Positions 9,381 to 18,403 of a DNA stretch of 64,000 nt are shown one piece after another; the stretch's first letter is position 1, and every line of letters begins with the position of its first letter. The notes beneath the pieces were generated by a model. It was not told where the DNA came from, did not search any database, and was given only the letters and a program-made list of their open reading frames with translations. A program made the translations under genes and the position numbers. Source of the stretch: CAVURW01 sp963743595 (GTDB taxonomy: Bacteria; Verrucomicrobiota; Verrucomicrobiia; Methylacidiphilales; UBA1321); contig CAVURW010000259.1 of assembly GCA_963743595.1 (NCBI GenBank), forward strand, positions 1 through 64,000, given 5' to 3'.

Positions 9381-11592
9381 TTGAGATTGATTTGGAAATG
9401 TTCTCGTTTGTTGCATGCTGACGGAGTGCGTTCGGTTATTGCTCTCATTTGGGTCATCGGCATGGTCGTGTCGTCGGGGCAGACCCCGCCGCTCACGCCC
9501 ATTCGTTCTGTTCACGATACCTATTTCGGTCAAGACGTGACGGACGACTATCGATGGCTGGAAGACCTGTCGTCGCCGGAAGTGCAAACGTGGATGAAAG
9601 ACCAGAACACGTATGCCCGCGCTTTCCTGGAAAGGTTGCCGGACCGCATGGCTCTCATTAACCGCGTGGAGGAGCTCGATCACGATGCCGTGCAGGTTTC
9701 TGTGTGCGCCGTCGAGCGGGGTCTTATTTCTACGTAAAGATTTTACCGAACGAAGAAACGTATCGGCTCTATGTGAGAAATGGCCTTTCTGGAGAAGAGC
9801 GAGTGCTTGGGGATCCTCAGATCCTGGGCGGTACGAATCAACGCTACACCATCAGCAATTACTACCCGTCGCCGGACGGTTCCTTGGTGGCCGTGAGCAT
9901 TGCAGCGGGCGGTTCTGAAGAGGGCGTTCTTCGTGTGATCGATGTCGCTTCCGGCCAAGTGCTTCCGGATGTGATCGACCGGATCTGGAATGCCTCTGTA
10001 ACTTGGGATCGGACCGGAAAATCATTTTTTTACCGACGTCTGCAGGAACTCACTCCCGACAAGACCCTAAAGGATAAAGAACTCGATCAAGAGGTCCGCT
10101 TGCATCACCTCGGAGAATCCGCCCAGGCCGATCTCGTAATCCTCAGCCGCAAATCCTTCCCCGAGCTGGGGATGACCACCACCGATGAGGGTACCGTTTT
10201 TGAATATCCCGGCTCTTCTTATATGTTGGCCAAGATTCATCGCGGAGTGTCCGGGGGAATCGAGGTGTTGGTAAGCCCGGTTGATGTGGCCGAGGCAGGC
10301 CATCCGGTCTGGAAGAAAATCGCTTCGGCGAACGATGGCATTATCGATTTTGATTTTCGCGGGGACGATCTGTAGCTGATCTCGGCGAGCTGGAGCAAAC
10401 GCGGACATATCGTTCATCTGGATTTGAAAAATCCCGACCTGAGCACGGCTCAATCCGTGCTTGCGCAGGGTCCCGAGCTCATTACCCGCATCAGTGCTGC
10501 CAAGGACGCCCTGTATATCAAGACCCAGCAGGAGGGTGTCGCCAAAATTCGGCGGCTCCCGAACGGCCAAAACCAGTGGGAGGACTTGTGCCTGCCGGTG
10601 GAAGGAGAGCCTGCAGGACTTACCACAAATCCAGACCTCGATGGGTTTCTCATTCACGTCTACGGCTGGACTCAAGCGCCCCAGTGGTACTCGTACGATC
10701 CGCAAGCCTCTTTCAGCAATACGCAGATTGAGCCGCAAAACCCGGCCGACATGTCTGGATTCACCTTTAAAGAAGTCAACGCCACCGCTCCGGACGGCAC
10801 GCAGGTGCCTCTCTCGATTATTTACAAGCGCGGGCTCATTCTCGACGGTAGCCACCCCTGTTTAATCGAAGGCTACGGTTCTTACGGTCTCATCCTGCTT
10901 CCGAATTTTGACGCCACGCGAATCGCCTTACTAGAGCGGGGCGGAGTTATCGCGTATGCCCACATCCGGGGTGGGGGTGAGAAGGGATTGGCCTGGCACA
11001 CTGCAGGCAGTGGCTTAAAAAAGCAGAACTCCATAACGGATTTCATCGCCTGTGCAAATTACCTGATTTCTAAAGGCTACACCTCTTCAGGGAGAATCGC
11101 CGGGAAGGGCACTAGTGCGGGTGGCATTGTTATCGGTGGTGCGCTTACGCAGCGACCAGACCTATTTAGCCTAGCCATCTGCAATGTCGGTCTGATGAAT
11201 CCCTTGCGCCTGGAACAGAGCCCGAACGGTCCCGGAAATACCCCAGAGTTCGGCTCCGTGCGCTTCCAGTCAGGATTCCTCTCGTTGTACGGGATGGACG
11301 CCTATCATCACGTGAAAAACGGAGTCGCGTACCCAACAGTTTTACTCATTAGGGGGCTAACGATCCTCGAGTCGACCCCTGGCAGCTGTGCAAAATGACG
11401 GCCCGACTTCAGGCAGCTACCACCAGTCACAACCCCATTTTGCTGCGAGTCGATTCTGACGCCGGACACGGCATCGGTTCATCCAAGCAACAGCGGGATC
11501 TGCTAATCGCGGATCAATATGCATTGCTCCTAAGCATCGCCGGTACTGCTGATCACCCAGCTGCGGCACCAGCGACTTACAGAGGCGACTAA
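9381..11592 (+). pseudogene. prolyl oligopeptidase (family S9A), interrupted by two frameshifts and one stop codon
   Basis: The pieces line up as one serine peptidase. The N-terminal part (TPIRSVHDTYFGQDVTDDYRWLED) is the standard S9 opening after a likely signal sequence. A frameshift near 9700 moves sense into the frame RRRAGSYFYVKILPNEETY. An in-frame TAG lies at 10373 between FDFRGDDL and LISASWSKRGH. A second frameshift near 11355 separates YPTVLLIRG from ANDPRVDPWQLCKM. The catalytic triad is otherwise intact: Ser in GTSAGG, Asp in ANDPRV, His in DAGHG. Such enzymes cleave prolyl bonds in short peptides. Three lesions in one gene suggest inactivation, but each is a single-base event, so sequencing error is possible. 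The tail overlaps the convergent gene by four bases. Confidence 0.8.
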
Positions 11593-12614
11593 TTCTCGGG
11601 TGCAGAAGGCGGCTGCGTGGGTTCGTCATCGGGGGGAGTCACGTGTCGATCCATCTTGATTAGTTCGCGTTGCGCTTTCGCCCGGCCAGCCAACACGGGG
11701 TCGTAGTTGAGCAACTTTTGAATGGGCGGGATCAGCGTGGAGACTTCCACCGTCGTCACGCCATCGCGGTGACCGATCACCACACGATCCGGGTCCACCT
11801 GCATCACGTTCACATTAAAATAATGCGTTCCGTCCTTAGTGATCCACTCGACGGGATAGGGCGTTCCCGGAGCGGGAGGCACCCAACCTGGAATTAGATT
11901 CGTGGTAGACGGCGGTTGCGCTGGGATGGAGGTTTGCTCGGCAGGTGTCGGCGTCGCTTGGGGCGGCGCAGTGGGTGCGGCGGTGGGGGCTGGAGTCTCC
12001 ACCACGGCCGGGGCTGGGAGAGGAGTCGGCGTCGGCTGCGGCGTAGGTGTTGGCTGCGGTGTCGGCGCGGTGTGGTCGGAGAGGTAGTTTTGGTACTCTT
12101 TAAGGGCGATCGGGTAGAACAGGTAGCCAGCAGCGCCGATAGCGCCGAGCACGACCACCAAGACGATAAATCTACCCACGAATCCGGAGCTCTGCCGAGG
12201 TTCAGGCTCGGGTAAACGCTTTGGAATGAAGTACTTCTCCTGTTCTGGAGGAGGCGGGATGTTGGCCAATTTAGAATCGTCAGACGACTCCGCTTCGTTC
12301 GATGAATCGATCGGCTCAGCAGTCTCTTCAGCAGATTCGGTTTGCTCAGCTGTCTCTGTTGTCTCTGCTGCCTCCGGTGTCTCGACCGGCTCGACCGGGG
12401 GCGGCGGTACGGGTTCCACAGTGGGCTCGGGAACCGGCATAGGAATGGTGGACATATCGACGCCGGCGAACGCGGCCTCGCTGCGTTGTGCTTCGAGTCG
12501 ATCATTGCAATTGCGACAAATGGGAACCGTGTTCTCGTTGATCAGCCAGTAAAAAGTGATATTTCGTGTGGGCGTGCTGCAAATTCGACAGGAGATCGGT
12601 AATTGTTTTTCCAT
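11589..12614 (-). CDS. zinc-ribbon membrane protein with proline-rich linkers
   Basis: No named family. The likely start is MEKQLPISCRICSTPTRN at 12614; an in-frame ATG also lies at 12635. Two Cys pairs (CRIC and CRNC) within the first 40 residues form a probable zinc ribbon. Then come about 85 residues rich in Pro, Glu and Thr, one membrane helix near residues 145-168 (GRFIVLVVVLGAIGAAGYLF), a long Pro/Thr/Gln/Ala tract of simple PTPTP repeats, and a C-terminal beta-rich domain of about 90 residues (PVEWITKDGTHYFNVNVMQVD). The layout, cytoplasmic zinc ribbon, single helix, periplasmic tail, is common among uncharacterised planctomycete and verrucomicrobial proteins. Function unknown. Confidence 0.65.
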   Translation of the reverse strand: MEKQLPISCRICSTPTRNITFYWLINENTVPICRNCNDRLEAQRSEAAFAGVDMSTIPMPVPEPTVEPVPPPPVEPVETPEAAETTETAEQTESAEETAEPIDSSNEAESSDDSKLANIPPPPEQEKYFIPKRLPEPEPRQSSGFVGRFIVLVVVLGAIGAAGYLFYPIALKEYQNYLSDHTAPTPQPTPTPQPTPTPLPAPAVVETPAPTAAPTAPPQATPTPAEQTSIPAQPPSTTNLIPGWVPPAPGTPYPVEWITKDGTHYFNVNVMQVDPDRVVIGHRDGVTTVEVSTLIPPIQKLLNYDPVLAGRAKAQRELIKMDRHVTPPDDEPTQPPSAPEN

Positions 12615-12751
12615 ACGGGCTGAGTCATCAAACACACCGATCCCGGAAAGGTTCCGTAACCGGCTATAAAATGAGCTTAGGCGCAGGCTTAACGTCTTAG
12701 CAAATTACTATCGCGTCACCCCGCTGCAACCAATGCGGGCTTGCTTGATGG

Positions 12752-13372
12752 GTGGGAGCGGTCTACAACTGCGGCGGAGTGGAAACTCTTAATGATTTGC
12801 TGCCGCGATTGCGGCGCGGGGAGGAAGGCGCGTGGGGGATTCTCCACCGTGAGCTCTATGGGAAACTTTGGAGCACTGTCTTTCGAATCGTGGATGATGC
12901 TCCCGGTGCGGAGGACGTGATCCAGGAAGCCTTCGTGAAAGCGATTCGTGAGATCGGGAATTTCGATAGCCGCTCCCAAATCGGCACGTGGGTCTACCGC
13001 ATCGCCGTCAATCAGGCGCTCGATTGGGTCAGGTCGCGCCAACGCCGCTCCGCTTGGATTACGTTTCTTTCCCCGATTAAAGAAGAGCGGGATGACGAGC
13101 GCATGGAATCGGTGCCGGAAGGGGAAGTGGAACCGCTCGTTTCACAGGGCTTGGAACGTGAAGAGCTGCGCAGAGTGCTTTCCGAGGCGATAGGAGAGCT
13201 TAGCGTTGAGCATCGTGCGGTGGTGCAATTACGCTTGATCGACGAGCTTTCACTGGAGGAATCGGCGGAGATTCTCGGTTGTAAAGTGGGCACGGTGAAT
13301 TCCCGGCTGCATTACGCGTGCAAGTACCTCCAGAAAAAGCTGCGCGCGGCACGGGAAGAATTGACGCGTTAA
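12752..13372 (+). CDS. ECF-type RNA polymerase sigma factor
   Basis: Up to 206 residues. Region 2 is seen in VFRIVDDAPGAEDVIQEAFVKAIREIGNFDSRSQIGTWVYRIAVNQALDWVRSRQRR (residues about 42-98) and region 4 in LSVEHRAVVQLRLIDELSLEESAEILGCKVGTVNSRLHYACKYLQKKL. It would direct RNA polymerase to a small regulon. The start is uncertain: GTG at 12752 is the first option, while GTG at 12779 gives VETLNDLLPRLRRGEEGAW, closer to the usual ECF N-terminus. No anti-sigma gene follows; uppS begins 65 bases downstream. The upstream neighbour is divergent. Confidence 0.88.
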   Translation: MGAVYNCGGVETLNDLLPRLRRGEEGAWGILHRELYGKLWSTVFRIVDDAPGAEDVIQEAFVKAIREIGNFDSRSQIGTWVYRIAVNQALDWVRSRQRRSAWITFLSPIKEERDDERMESVPEGEVEPLVSQGLEREELRRVLSEAIGELSVEHRAVVQLRLIDELSLEESAEILGCKVGTVNSRLHYACKYLQKKLRAAREELTR

Positions 13373-13437
13373 TCGGGTCTACGAATTCAGACTAGCGCTC
13401 GCGATCACTTTGTGCCACAATGTAATCTCTGCACCTC

Positions 13438-14172
13438 ATGTCTCCATCGCAAACGGCCTCGCTCCCTAAGTTCGGTAAAATCCCGCAACATGTTGCCATC
13501 ATCATGGATGGGAACGGGCGTTGGGCTAAATCCCGTAATCTCATTCGTGTTCAAGGCCATAAAGCCGGGGCTGACTCTGTTCGCGAGGTGGTAAAAGCCG
13601 CCGGCGAATTCAATGTCAAGTACCTGACTCTCTATGCGTTCTCTGTGGAGAACTGGAAGCGCCCAAAGACGGAAGTGGCCACGCTCATGCTGCTTCTGGA
13701 GAATTTCCTGCGAGACGAGCTCCCGGAGATGATGAAGACCAACGTGCGCTTGCAGGCCATCGGGCGACTCTCGGATCTACCCGATTCCGTGCGGAACCAG
13801 CTTCACCTTTGCATTCAGGCGACGCGGGAGAACACCGGTCTTTCCTTGATTCTGGCCCTCAGTTATAGCGGGCGTGTCGAGCTGGTGGAAGCGGTCCATT
13901 CCATTGTGCGTGAGATCAAGCTGGGGCATCTGGACAGTGCGCAGATCGATGAAAAAGTTATCCAACATCATCTCTACACCCGCTATTATCCCGACCCTGA
14001 CCTTGTCATCCGAACAAGTGGCGAAATGCGATTGAGCAATTTTTTGCTGTGGCAATCCAGCTACGCCGAAATTTATGTGACGCCCACGCTTTGGCCCGAC
14101 TTCCGTCGGCTACATTTCGCTGAAGCGATCGCCGATTACGGTAAACGCCAAAGGCGATTCGGCGGGATTTAG
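13438..14172 (+). CDS. uppS: isoprenyl transferase (undecaprenyl diphosphate synthase)
   Basis: 244 residues, the normal length. It condenses isopentenyl diphosphate units onto farnesyl diphosphate to make the C55 lipid carrier used for peptidoglycan and O-antigen. Seen: HVAIIMDGNGRWAKSRN with the catalytic Asp, the following GHKAGADSVREVV segment, TLYAFSVENWKRP, and the C-terminal PDLVIRTSGEMRLSNFLLWQSSYAEIY motif. Cytoplasmic, membrane-associated. It sits between an ECF sigma factor and adk, all on the plus strand. Confidence 0.95.
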   Translation: MSPSQTASLPKFGKIPQHVAIIMDGNGRWAKSRNLIRVQGHKAGADSVREVVKAAGEFNVKYLTLYAFSVENWKRPKTEVATLMLLLENFLRDELPEMMKTNVRLQAIGRLSDLPDSVRNQLHLCIQATRENTGLSLILALSYSGRVELVEAVHSIVREIKLGHLDSAQIDEKVIQHHLYTRYYPDPDLVIRTSGEMRLSNFLLWQSSYAEIYVTPTLWPDFRRLHFAEAIADYGKRQRRFGGI

Positions 14173-14186
14173 AGCCTATCAACTTT

Positions 14187-14215
14187 TTGTCAAGACGCTA
14201 TTGCTTCGCTTAAAT
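14187..14215 (+). promoter_or_regulatory. probable sigma-70 promoter for adk
   Basis: TTGTCA at 14187-14192, a 17-base spacer and TTAAAT at 14210-14215 lie just upstream of the adk GTG start at 14239. The fit to the consensus is good and the spacing ideal; the transcript leader would be short. Confidence 0.45.
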
Positions 14216-14238
14216 AAATAAGCTTTAATCCACCTTCC

Positions 14239-14835
14239 GTGTCTTACCATGCTCTCCTCCTCCTTGGCGCTCCCGGTTCCGGTAAAGGAACCCAAGGCAA
14301 AATCTTAAGTGTTGTGCCCGGTTTCTTTCATTGCGCTTGTGGCGATGTTTTTCGCGGCGTGGATGCGAACAGCGAGACGGGGCGTCTCTTCGCCGAGTAC
14401 TCAGACAAAGGTCAACTGGTCCCGGACGATGTAACCATCAAGCTCTGGTCCACGCACCTGGAGAAGATGCGTGAAATGGGCAAGTTCCGGGAGAAATCGG
14501 ATTATCTGGTGCTAGATGGAATTCCGCGCACGGTAACCCAAGCCGAAATTCTTGCACCGCACATCCGGGTGCATCGCGTGTTTCACCTGGATACTGGGGA
14601 TCGTGCCGAAGTCATCAGGCGCCTCCGCAATCGTGCCCTTAAAGAAAACCGGATCGATGATGCAAACGAAGACGTGATCCGCAATCGATTGGAAGTTTAC
14701 GATTCCGTGACACGACCTGTCCTCGATTTCTACGGTGAAAAGCTCACCACGCAAATAGATGCGAGCCAGCCTCCACATCTTGTCCTGCGCGATATTCTGA
14801 GTGCCATTCCGAGTCTCAGTTCCGTTATTGGATAG
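14239..14835 (+). CDS. adk: adenylate kinase
   Basis: 198 residues starting with GTG (MSYHALLLLGAPGSGKGTQ). The P-loop GAPGSGKGTQ is at residues 10-19. DGIPRTVTQAE matches the family DGFPRT motif with Phe replaced by Ile. The LID region (RLRNRALKENRIDDANEDVIRNRLEVYDSVTRPVLDFY) is short and has no zinc cysteines. The enzyme interconverts ATP plus AMP and two ADP. A promoter-like sequence lies just upstream, so it need not depend on uppS transcription. Confidence 0.92.
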   Translation: MSYHALLLLGAPGSGKGTQGKILSVVPGFFHCACGDVFRGVDANSETGRLFAEYSDKGQLVPDDVTIKLWSTHLEKMREMGKFREKSDYLVLDGIPRTVTQAEILAPHIRVHRVFHLDTGDRAEVIRRLRNRALKENRIDDANEDVIRNRLEVYDSVTRPVLDFYGEKLTTQIDASQPPHLVLRDILSAIPSLSSVIG

Positions 14836-15036
14836 TTGAGTGACAATATTGACTTTCTCTGGTTTTTCTCCGGTTTCCATGGGGGATAACCTTCACACGA
14901 TAACGGATAGGAATGATTATCCGGCCTAAACAAATCGCTCTCGAAAACAGGTACTCCGTAATATCTAAATAATTATTTCTTTACATCGATCCCATATTTT
15001 CATAGAACGGTTGTCGCCTAAAAGCAGAGGTTTGTA

Positions 15037-15207
15037 ATGCAGTTTTCTCATCTTCCCCCCAACAGTCTACGTAGTACCCAGCGAATGACCGGACCCATGC
15101 CGTCCATCTTCCATAAGACCAAAGAATCGCATGAGCGCTCCTCAAGCTCGAATTATGGACAGGGCCGCTACGTCCCCGTAATGAGCAAGCGGGCGCGGCA
15201 GACTTGA
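15037..15207 (+). CDS. possible small basic protein (56 residues)
   Basis: This short ORF lies in the 440-base gap between adk and the phosphoesterase gene. It starts ATG (MQFSHLPPNSLRST) with AGAGG six bases upstream, a good ribosome site. The product is hydrophilic, Ser/Arg-rich and ends in MSKRARQT. No family recognised. The rest of the gap, 14836-15036, shows nothing clear; just after the ORF an inverted repeat CAGCG-TGA-CGCTG at about 15217-15229 has no T-run and is not a convincing terminator. Confidence 0.35.
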   Translation: MQFSHLPPNSLRSTQRMTGPMPSIFHKTKESHERSSSSNYGQGRYVPVMSKRARQT

Positions 15208-15276
15208 TTTCCCAGCCAGCGTGACGCTGGACCCGGTTGACTTTTGCGTCCCAGTTTTTGTCGCCAGACTTCAGAG

Positions 15277-16014
15277 TTAAGCCGGAACGAGTGACGGATC
15301 TTCATCGGGACCGTCTTCACGCGGGTCACGCGGGAACATCATGTTTATCTTGGCTTGGGCTTTTTTCAGGTCGTAAGGAACACGGCGCAGTTCAATCGTC
15401 TGCGCCTCAGAATCGTAGATGGTGTAGGCGGCCCGCCAATCGCCGTCTCGCGGTTGACCGACGCTGCCGACATTCACGAAATATTTTTTCTCCGGTTGAA
15501 TATCGATTTTCTTGTAGAAGAACTCATGAACCTTGCTGTCGTAAATAAAGACGTGGGGCACGTGGGTGTGGCCGAAGAAACAGAGTTGGGTCTTCTGGTG
15601 CGGAATGCTGGTTGCCGCCTCCGCAGCACCAAACACGTAGCCCCAGAGGTGCGGTTGATCGAGCGTCGCATGGACGATCGTAAAATCACGCACCTCCCGA
15701 ACGAGAGGCAGTGAACGCAGAAACGTGCGTTGCTCTTCGGAAAGCGCGGAGCGTGTGTAGCGGAGGGCCAGAAGCGCCTTGTTATTAAAATGATCCACCG
15801 GACCTGCATCGGAAGCCTCTTCGTCGTGGTTGCCCTTCACAATCGGACAGCCCAGCGCCCGGACGATCTCCGAGCACTCGCGCGGATTCGCGTTAAATCC
15901 GACGATATCTCCGATGCAGACGAATCGTTCGACACGCTGAGATTCCATGTCTTCCAACACCGCTTCCAGAGCCTCCAAATTACTGTGGATATCACCGAAT
16001 ATGCCGTATCTCAT
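15277..16014 (-). CDS. calcineurin-like metallophosphoesterase (YfcE/diadenosine-tetraphosphatase type)
   Basis: The natural start is MRYGIFGDIHSNLEALEAVL at 16014 (an upstream in-frame ATG at 16050 overlaps nothing useful). The metal-binding motifs are present: GDIHSN, CIGDIVGFNANP, KGNHDEE, then VHATL and GHTHVPHVF. Such enzymes hydrolyse phosphoesters using two metal ions. A GSVGQPRDGD segment near residue 190 is typical of the YfcE-like group. The substrate cannot be deduced. It lies 37 bases downstream of mntR on the same strand and is probably cotranscribed, which hints at a manganese-dependent enzyme, though this is inference. Confidence 0.88.
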   Translation of the reverse strand: MRYGIFGDIHSNLEALEAVLEDMESQRVERFVCIGDIVGFNANPRECSEIVRALGCPIVKGNHDEEASDAGPVDHFNNKALLALRYTRSALSEEQRTFLRSLPLVREVRDFTIVHATLDQPHLWGYVFGAAEAATSIPHQKTQLCFFGHTHVPHVFIYDSKVHEFFYKKIDIQPEKKYFVNVGSVGQPRDGDWRAAYTIYDSEAQTIELRRVPYDLKKAQAKINMMFPRDPREDGPDEDPSLVPA

Positions 16015-16051
16015 GGTCGAATGTAGTTTATTACGACCGAGCGAGAACAAC

Positions 16052-16555
16052 TTACCTCTTCGTCTTCAAGAAGTTTTGAAAGGCGGCTAAGGTCTCCTCG
16101 CTCACATGATGCTCGATTCCTTCCGCATCTGCCAACGCGACATGCGGTGAGACGCCCAAGGCCTCTAGAAAGCGGATCACGATTTCATGGCGCTTACGCG
16201 ATTGTACGGCGAGATCGCGGCCTGCTTGTGTGAGAAAAATCGAGCGATAGGGGCGGGTCGTCACGAGGCCGTGGGAGTTCAGGCGTTCCACAGTGCGAAT
16301 CACGGTGACATGGGAGACACCCAGCTTCCGGGCGAGATCAGCCGCGCGTGCTTCGCCCGTCTGCTCAATGAGATCCGCGATGGCCTCCACATAATCTTGC
16401 GCGCGTTCTTGCGCATGCTGTTGCCGCGTGTGGCGTTGTATGGTCGCCGCTGTCTCGAGCGCGGGCTCGGGCGCTTCCAGTGCGGGCGTTTCGGCAGCGT
16501 TCTCCGGTTTCTGTGTGGCGACAGCGGATTTGCGGCTAGGGGCTGACCTGCTCAT
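16052..16555 (-). CDS. mntR: manganese transport regulator MntR (DtxR family)
   Basis: 167 residues. After a 45-residue Ala/Glu-rich N-terminal extension comes the DtxR-type winged helix (YVEAIADLIEQTGEARAADLARKLGVSHVTVIRTVERLNSHGLVTTRPYRSIFLTQAG) and the dimerisation/metal region (RHEIVIRFLEALGVSPHVALADAEGIEHHVSEETLAAFQNFL). This matches short MntR proteins without an SH3 domain. It should repress or activate manganese transport genes according to cellular Mn(II). It is divergent from the desaturase gene with 169 bases between, where an operator could lie; no clear palindrome was found there. Confidence 0.88.
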   Translation of the reverse strand: MSRSAPSRKSAVATQKPENAAETPALEAPEPALETAATIQRHTRQQHAQERAQDYVEAIADLIEQTGEARAADLARKLGVSHVTVIRTVERLNSHGLVTTRPYRSIFLTQAGRDLAVQSRKRHEIVIRFLEALGVSPHVALADAEGIEHHVSEETLAAFQNFLKTKR

Positions 16556-16724
16556 CTCCCGCTATTACAAGCTGAAAAGAGCAATTTTGACAAACGTTCG
16601 TTGCGCCAAGCCTCGATTTTCTCGAATCTTACATGGCAAATGATTCAGGAAAGTTCTAAATAAGCCTCGAAATCGATCTACTAATGGGCGGTGTTGAAAG
16701 ATTTTTTGTTGTCGTTCGCTTTTT

Positions 16725-17591
16725 ATGGTGGATACTCCACGATCTATGCGTCGGAGTTTTAAATTTTCCATCCCTGGACTTCTCTTTATTTCATTGCACC
16801 TCGCCTGTTTCGCCGTTTTCTGGACAGGCATTGATCTTGAATCTGTAATCCTCTGTGTTGTGATGTTTGTCACGCGCAAGTTCGGAATCACTGGCGCGTA
16901 TCACCGCTACTTCTCCCACCGCAGCTACAAGACGAGCCGTTGGTTCCAATTTTGCCTGGCGTTTCTAGGCGGTGCTGCGGCGCAAAAAGGCGCTCTTTGG
17001 TGGGCAGCCCATCACCGGCACCACCACAAACATTCCGATACGGACGAGGATCTGCACTCCGCGAAGCTTGAGGGCTTCTACTGGTCGCACATGGGTTGGG
17101 TGCTCTCTGACGAATACTCCGAGTACGACCCTAAAACGGTGCAAGATTTGACGAAGTACCCAGAGCTCGTCTGGCTCGATAAGGCGCTTCTGGTTCCGCC
17201 GATCGTCTTCGGTAGCCTCTGTTTCGCCATTCACGGCTGGATGGGCTTGGTGGTTGGTTTCTTTATCAGCACTGTGATCCTCTACCACACCACATTCGCC
17301 ATCAACTCCTTCTGCCACATGTTCGGGGGACGCCGCTACGAGACAGGCGAAGCGAGCAAAAACAGCCTCTGGCTAGCGATCCTCACGATGGGTGAAGGCT
17401 GGCACAACAACCACCACCACTACCCGCTCTCCTGCCGCCAAGGCTTTTTCTGGTGGGAAATTGACATCACCTACTACATTCTCCTGGGCCTTCAAAAACT
17501 CGGCCTGGTTTGGGACTTGAAAGCACCGCCTAAGCGTCTTCTTGCCCGCGAAGCCATGACCGCCCTTCCGATGGAACCGGCTAATTCTTAG
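16725..17591 (+). CDS. acyl-CoA/acyl-lipid delta-9 desaturase
   Basis: 288 residues, integral membrane. The three histidine clusters of the di-iron site are present: HRYFSH, HRHHHKH and HNNHHHYP, with membrane segments before and between them. The enzyme puts a cis double bond in fatty acyl chains, tuning membrane fluidity. Start ATG at 16725 (alternative ATG at 16746). The rhodanese-DUF5069 gene follows after 21 bases, so the two are likely one transcript. No dedicated ferredoxin or reductase gene is adjacent. Confidence 0.92.
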   Translation: MVDTPRSMRRSFKFSIPGLLFISLHLACFAVFWTGIDLESVILCVVMFVTRKFGITGAYHRYFSHRSYKTSRWFQFCLAFLGGAAAQKGALWWAAHHRHHHKHSDTDEDLHSAKLEGFYWSHMGWVLSDEYSEYDPKTVQDLTKYPELVWLDKALLVPPIVFGSLCFAIHGWMGLVVGFFISTVILYHTTFAINSFCHMFGGRRYETGEASKNSLWLAILTMGEGWHNNHHHYPLSCRQGFFWWEIDITYYILLGLQKLGLVWDLKAPPKRLLAREAMTALPMEPANS

Positions 17592-17612
17592 GCAGACGCG
17601 CCTCGCGGGATC

Positions 17613-18398
17613 ATGGATCATTCGCCGTTGTTCTTGAAGTTGGTTGAGAGCGTGATGCCTCGTGTGAAAGAGGTCACCGCTTTCGAAGCGTCGCAGCAGG
17701 CTCAGCGTCCGGGCGTCATCCTTCTCGATGTTCGGGAGGAAAAAGAATGGATCGATGGCCATGTGCCTGGTGCAATTCATTTGAGCCGCGGAACCGTGGA
17801 GCGCGACATCGAACTGCGCGTTCCCAAGCTCGACACCCCGATCATTTGCTACTGCGGTGGTGGTTTTCGCTCGGCTTTAGCGGTCGATAATTTGCAAAAA
17901 ATGGGCTACCGCAATGTCACCTCCATGGCCAGCGGTTTTCGCGGTTGGAAGGAGCAGGGTCTACCGGTTTCCACCGCTCCAGAAGTACCGCCGCGCAGTC
18001 CCCATGAAAAGCTGGGTGGGCTGGTCCATCTGGCCCGCATGGTCGATAAAGCGCGTCTCTACCCTGCAGGGCGGTTGCCGGGATACAACTACCTGCTCAC
18101 GGGATTCGATAAGACTTTGCTCGAGTTTCTTTGCCTGGAAGGATCGGCTTTCGAACAGATCGTGGCGATGCACCCGACCGATGAGGGCGTTCTGAACGCC
18201 TTAAAAGAACGGATCGGACCCGCGTGGCCCAGCGACCACGCCATTGTCGATTTCAACTACAAGCTCTCCAATCGCAAGCCCGATTCCCCAGATAAACACG
18301 CCAGCTTCGAACAACGTCGCGTGGCCTGCCCACCCACCAAACGAAAGGTCGAAACCTACTTCGACCTGATCGATCTCGAAGAAGACCGCCTCGTTTAG
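17613..18398 (+). CDS. rhodanese domain fused to DUF5069
   Basis: 261 residues. Residues 15-115 form a single rhodanese domain (ILLDVREEKEWIDGHVPGAIHLSRGTVERDI) with active-site loop CYCGGGFRSALA, so the persulfide cysteine is present. Residues about 130-255 match DUF5069 (MVDKARLYPAGRLPGYNYLLTGFDKTLLEFL), a domain of unknown function that often occurs alone. The fusion suggests that DUF5069 acts on or with a sulfur-carrying partner; this is inference. The start ATG at 17613 is chosen; an in-frame ATG at 17655 (MPRVKEVTAFEA) is possible. Confidence 0.85.
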   Translation: MDHSPLFLKLVESVMPRVKEVTAFEASQQAQRPGVILLDVREEKEWIDGHVPGAIHLSRGTVERDIELRVPKLDTPIICYCGGGFRSALAVDNLQKMGYRNVTSMASGFRGWKEQGLPVSTAPEVPPRSPHEKLGGLVHLARMVDKARLYPAGRLPGYNYLLTGFDKTLLEFLCLEGSAFEQIVAMHPTDEGVLNALKERIGPAWPSDHAIVDFNYKLSNRKPDSPDKHASFEQRRVACPPTKRKVETYFDLIDLEEDRLV

Positions 18399-18403
18399 TG
18401 CCC

